Positions 5,352-5,625 of a stretch of 5,625 nt of DNA are shown here, one piece after another. The notes beneath the pieces are model-generated. The model searched no databases and was not told where the DNA came from. It saw nothing but the letters and a program-made list of their open reading frames with translations. Location: positions 1-5,625 of the forward strand of contig CAYSFO010000063.1 in NCBI GenBank assembly GCA_964430695.1, read 5' to 3'. The stretch's first letter is position 1. Each line of letters begins with the position of its first letter. Position numbers and translations under genes: made by a program. The DNA is from MGBC108787 sp964430695. Lineage in GTDB: Bacteria > Bacillota_I > Bacilli_A > RF39 > UBA660.

Positions 5352-5625
5352 TTTCTTCTCCTCCTTCTTCTTCTCCTTTTATTAATTCATATAGTTTATT
5401 TAATTCTTCTTCTACGGTTGTATCTTTGTAGGTGATTGAACTTGCTTTATAGTAGATATTTACTTTTTCTGGTCTACTCCAGTTACTTCTTACTCCACTA
5501 GACCCTACGATTCTATAATAGATATAACTTGTTCCTTCTTTCGTGACTTCTAGATTTCCATCTATTGTTATTCCACTTACATTCTCTCCTGGATCTTGTT
5601 CTATATCACTGATAAAGTATTCATA
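5341..5625 (-). CDS. C-terminus of a beta-domain surface protein (runs off the right edge)
   Basis: The last 94 residues of a protein whose start lies beyond the window. Visible residues 1-60 look like one Ig-like or adhesin repeat: strands ISDIEQDPGENVSGITIDG, then GNLEVTKEGTSYIYYRIVG (23-41) and SGVRSNWSRPEKVNIYY (43-59). The 'G-T-x-Y-I-Y-Y-R' and 'S-x-W-S' pattern is common in repetitive surface proteins of Bacillota. Residues 64-79 (ITYKDTTVEEELNKLY) form a short amphipathic helix motif shared with the secreted protein two genes downstream. The protein ends in a Glu/Gly-rich tail. Its stop (TAA at 5343-5341) lies 11 bases inside the next gene, indicating one operon. I cannot judge full length or anchoring; function beyond extracellular structure or binding is unknown. 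Confidence 0.8.
   Translation of the reverse strand, partial: YEYFISDIEQDPGENVSGITIDGNLEVTKEGTSYIYYRIVGSSGVRSNWSRPEKVNIYYKASSITYKDTTVEEELNKLYELIKGEEEGGEENGE
5358..5366 (-). promoter_or_regulatory. Strong Shine-Dalgarno inside a GAA/GGA-rich coding tail
   Basis: The minus strand reads AAGGAGGAG here, six bases before the ATG of the FxLyD-like gene. It lies in a purine-only stretch (5352-5376) that also encodes the Glu/Gly tail of the upstream protein. The acidic tail may therefore partly reflect selection for ribosome binding. Confidence 0.7.

Noticed and set aside
5113..5385. Plus-strand 90-codon frame rich in Phe and Ser
   Set aside because: It is the antisense shadow of the FxLyD-like gene, whose ribosome binding site, membrane segment and operon spacing are all convincing.

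Overview
The window is AT-rich DNA (about 30% G+C in a hand-counted stretch, 4801-4860) with strong purine-rich ribosome binding sites, dense gene packing and a peptidoglycan synthase. It most resembles a low-GC Bacillota genome of the class Bacilli, for example an uncultured gut lineage such as the RF39 or Erysipelotrichales-like groups. Lineage is inferred from composition and from recall of similar surface proteins. All Trp codons I read are TGG, which fits the standard bacterial code.

Left half (1-3456), housekeeping. A minus-strand pair made of a YwiB-like DUF1934 gene and argS overlaps by 8 bases, as in the Bacillus ywiB-argS arrangement; argS runs off the left edge before its KMSKR motif. 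Transcribed the other way is a complete class A penicillin-binding protein with glycosyltransferase and transpeptidase motifs intact. It ends at a hairpin terminator with a T-run on each side, which probably stops convergent transcripts from both directions.

Middle (3457-3606). This 150-base gap has no convincing gene. It holds two further dyads and a weak minus-strand promoter-like pair, so it may encode a small structured RNA or be 3' UTR.

Right half (3607-5625), accessory. Four minus-strand genes form a tightly packed operon (overlap 11, gap 3, overlap 4 bases). In transcription order they are: the C-terminus of a large beta-domain surface protein; a membrane-anchored FxLyD-like protein; a secreted 377-residue protein; and a small XRE-type helix-turn-helix protein. 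The 377-residue protein joins a signal peptide, a short oligomerisation-like motif, a phage tail-fibre-like module and a C-type-lectin-like C-terminus with YWLASRY...GLPFRPIVIL landmarks. That C-terminus looks like the variable region (VR) of a diversity-generating retroelement (DGR): 2 of 58 codons end in A, against 38 of the first 60 codons of the same gene.

The most interesting hypothesis is a cell-surface display system whose exposed binding domain is diversified by a reverse transcriptase acting in trans, with a regulator translationally coupled to the diversified gene. No reverse transcriptase or template repeat is visible here, so the DGR assignment is an inference to be tested on the whole genome.
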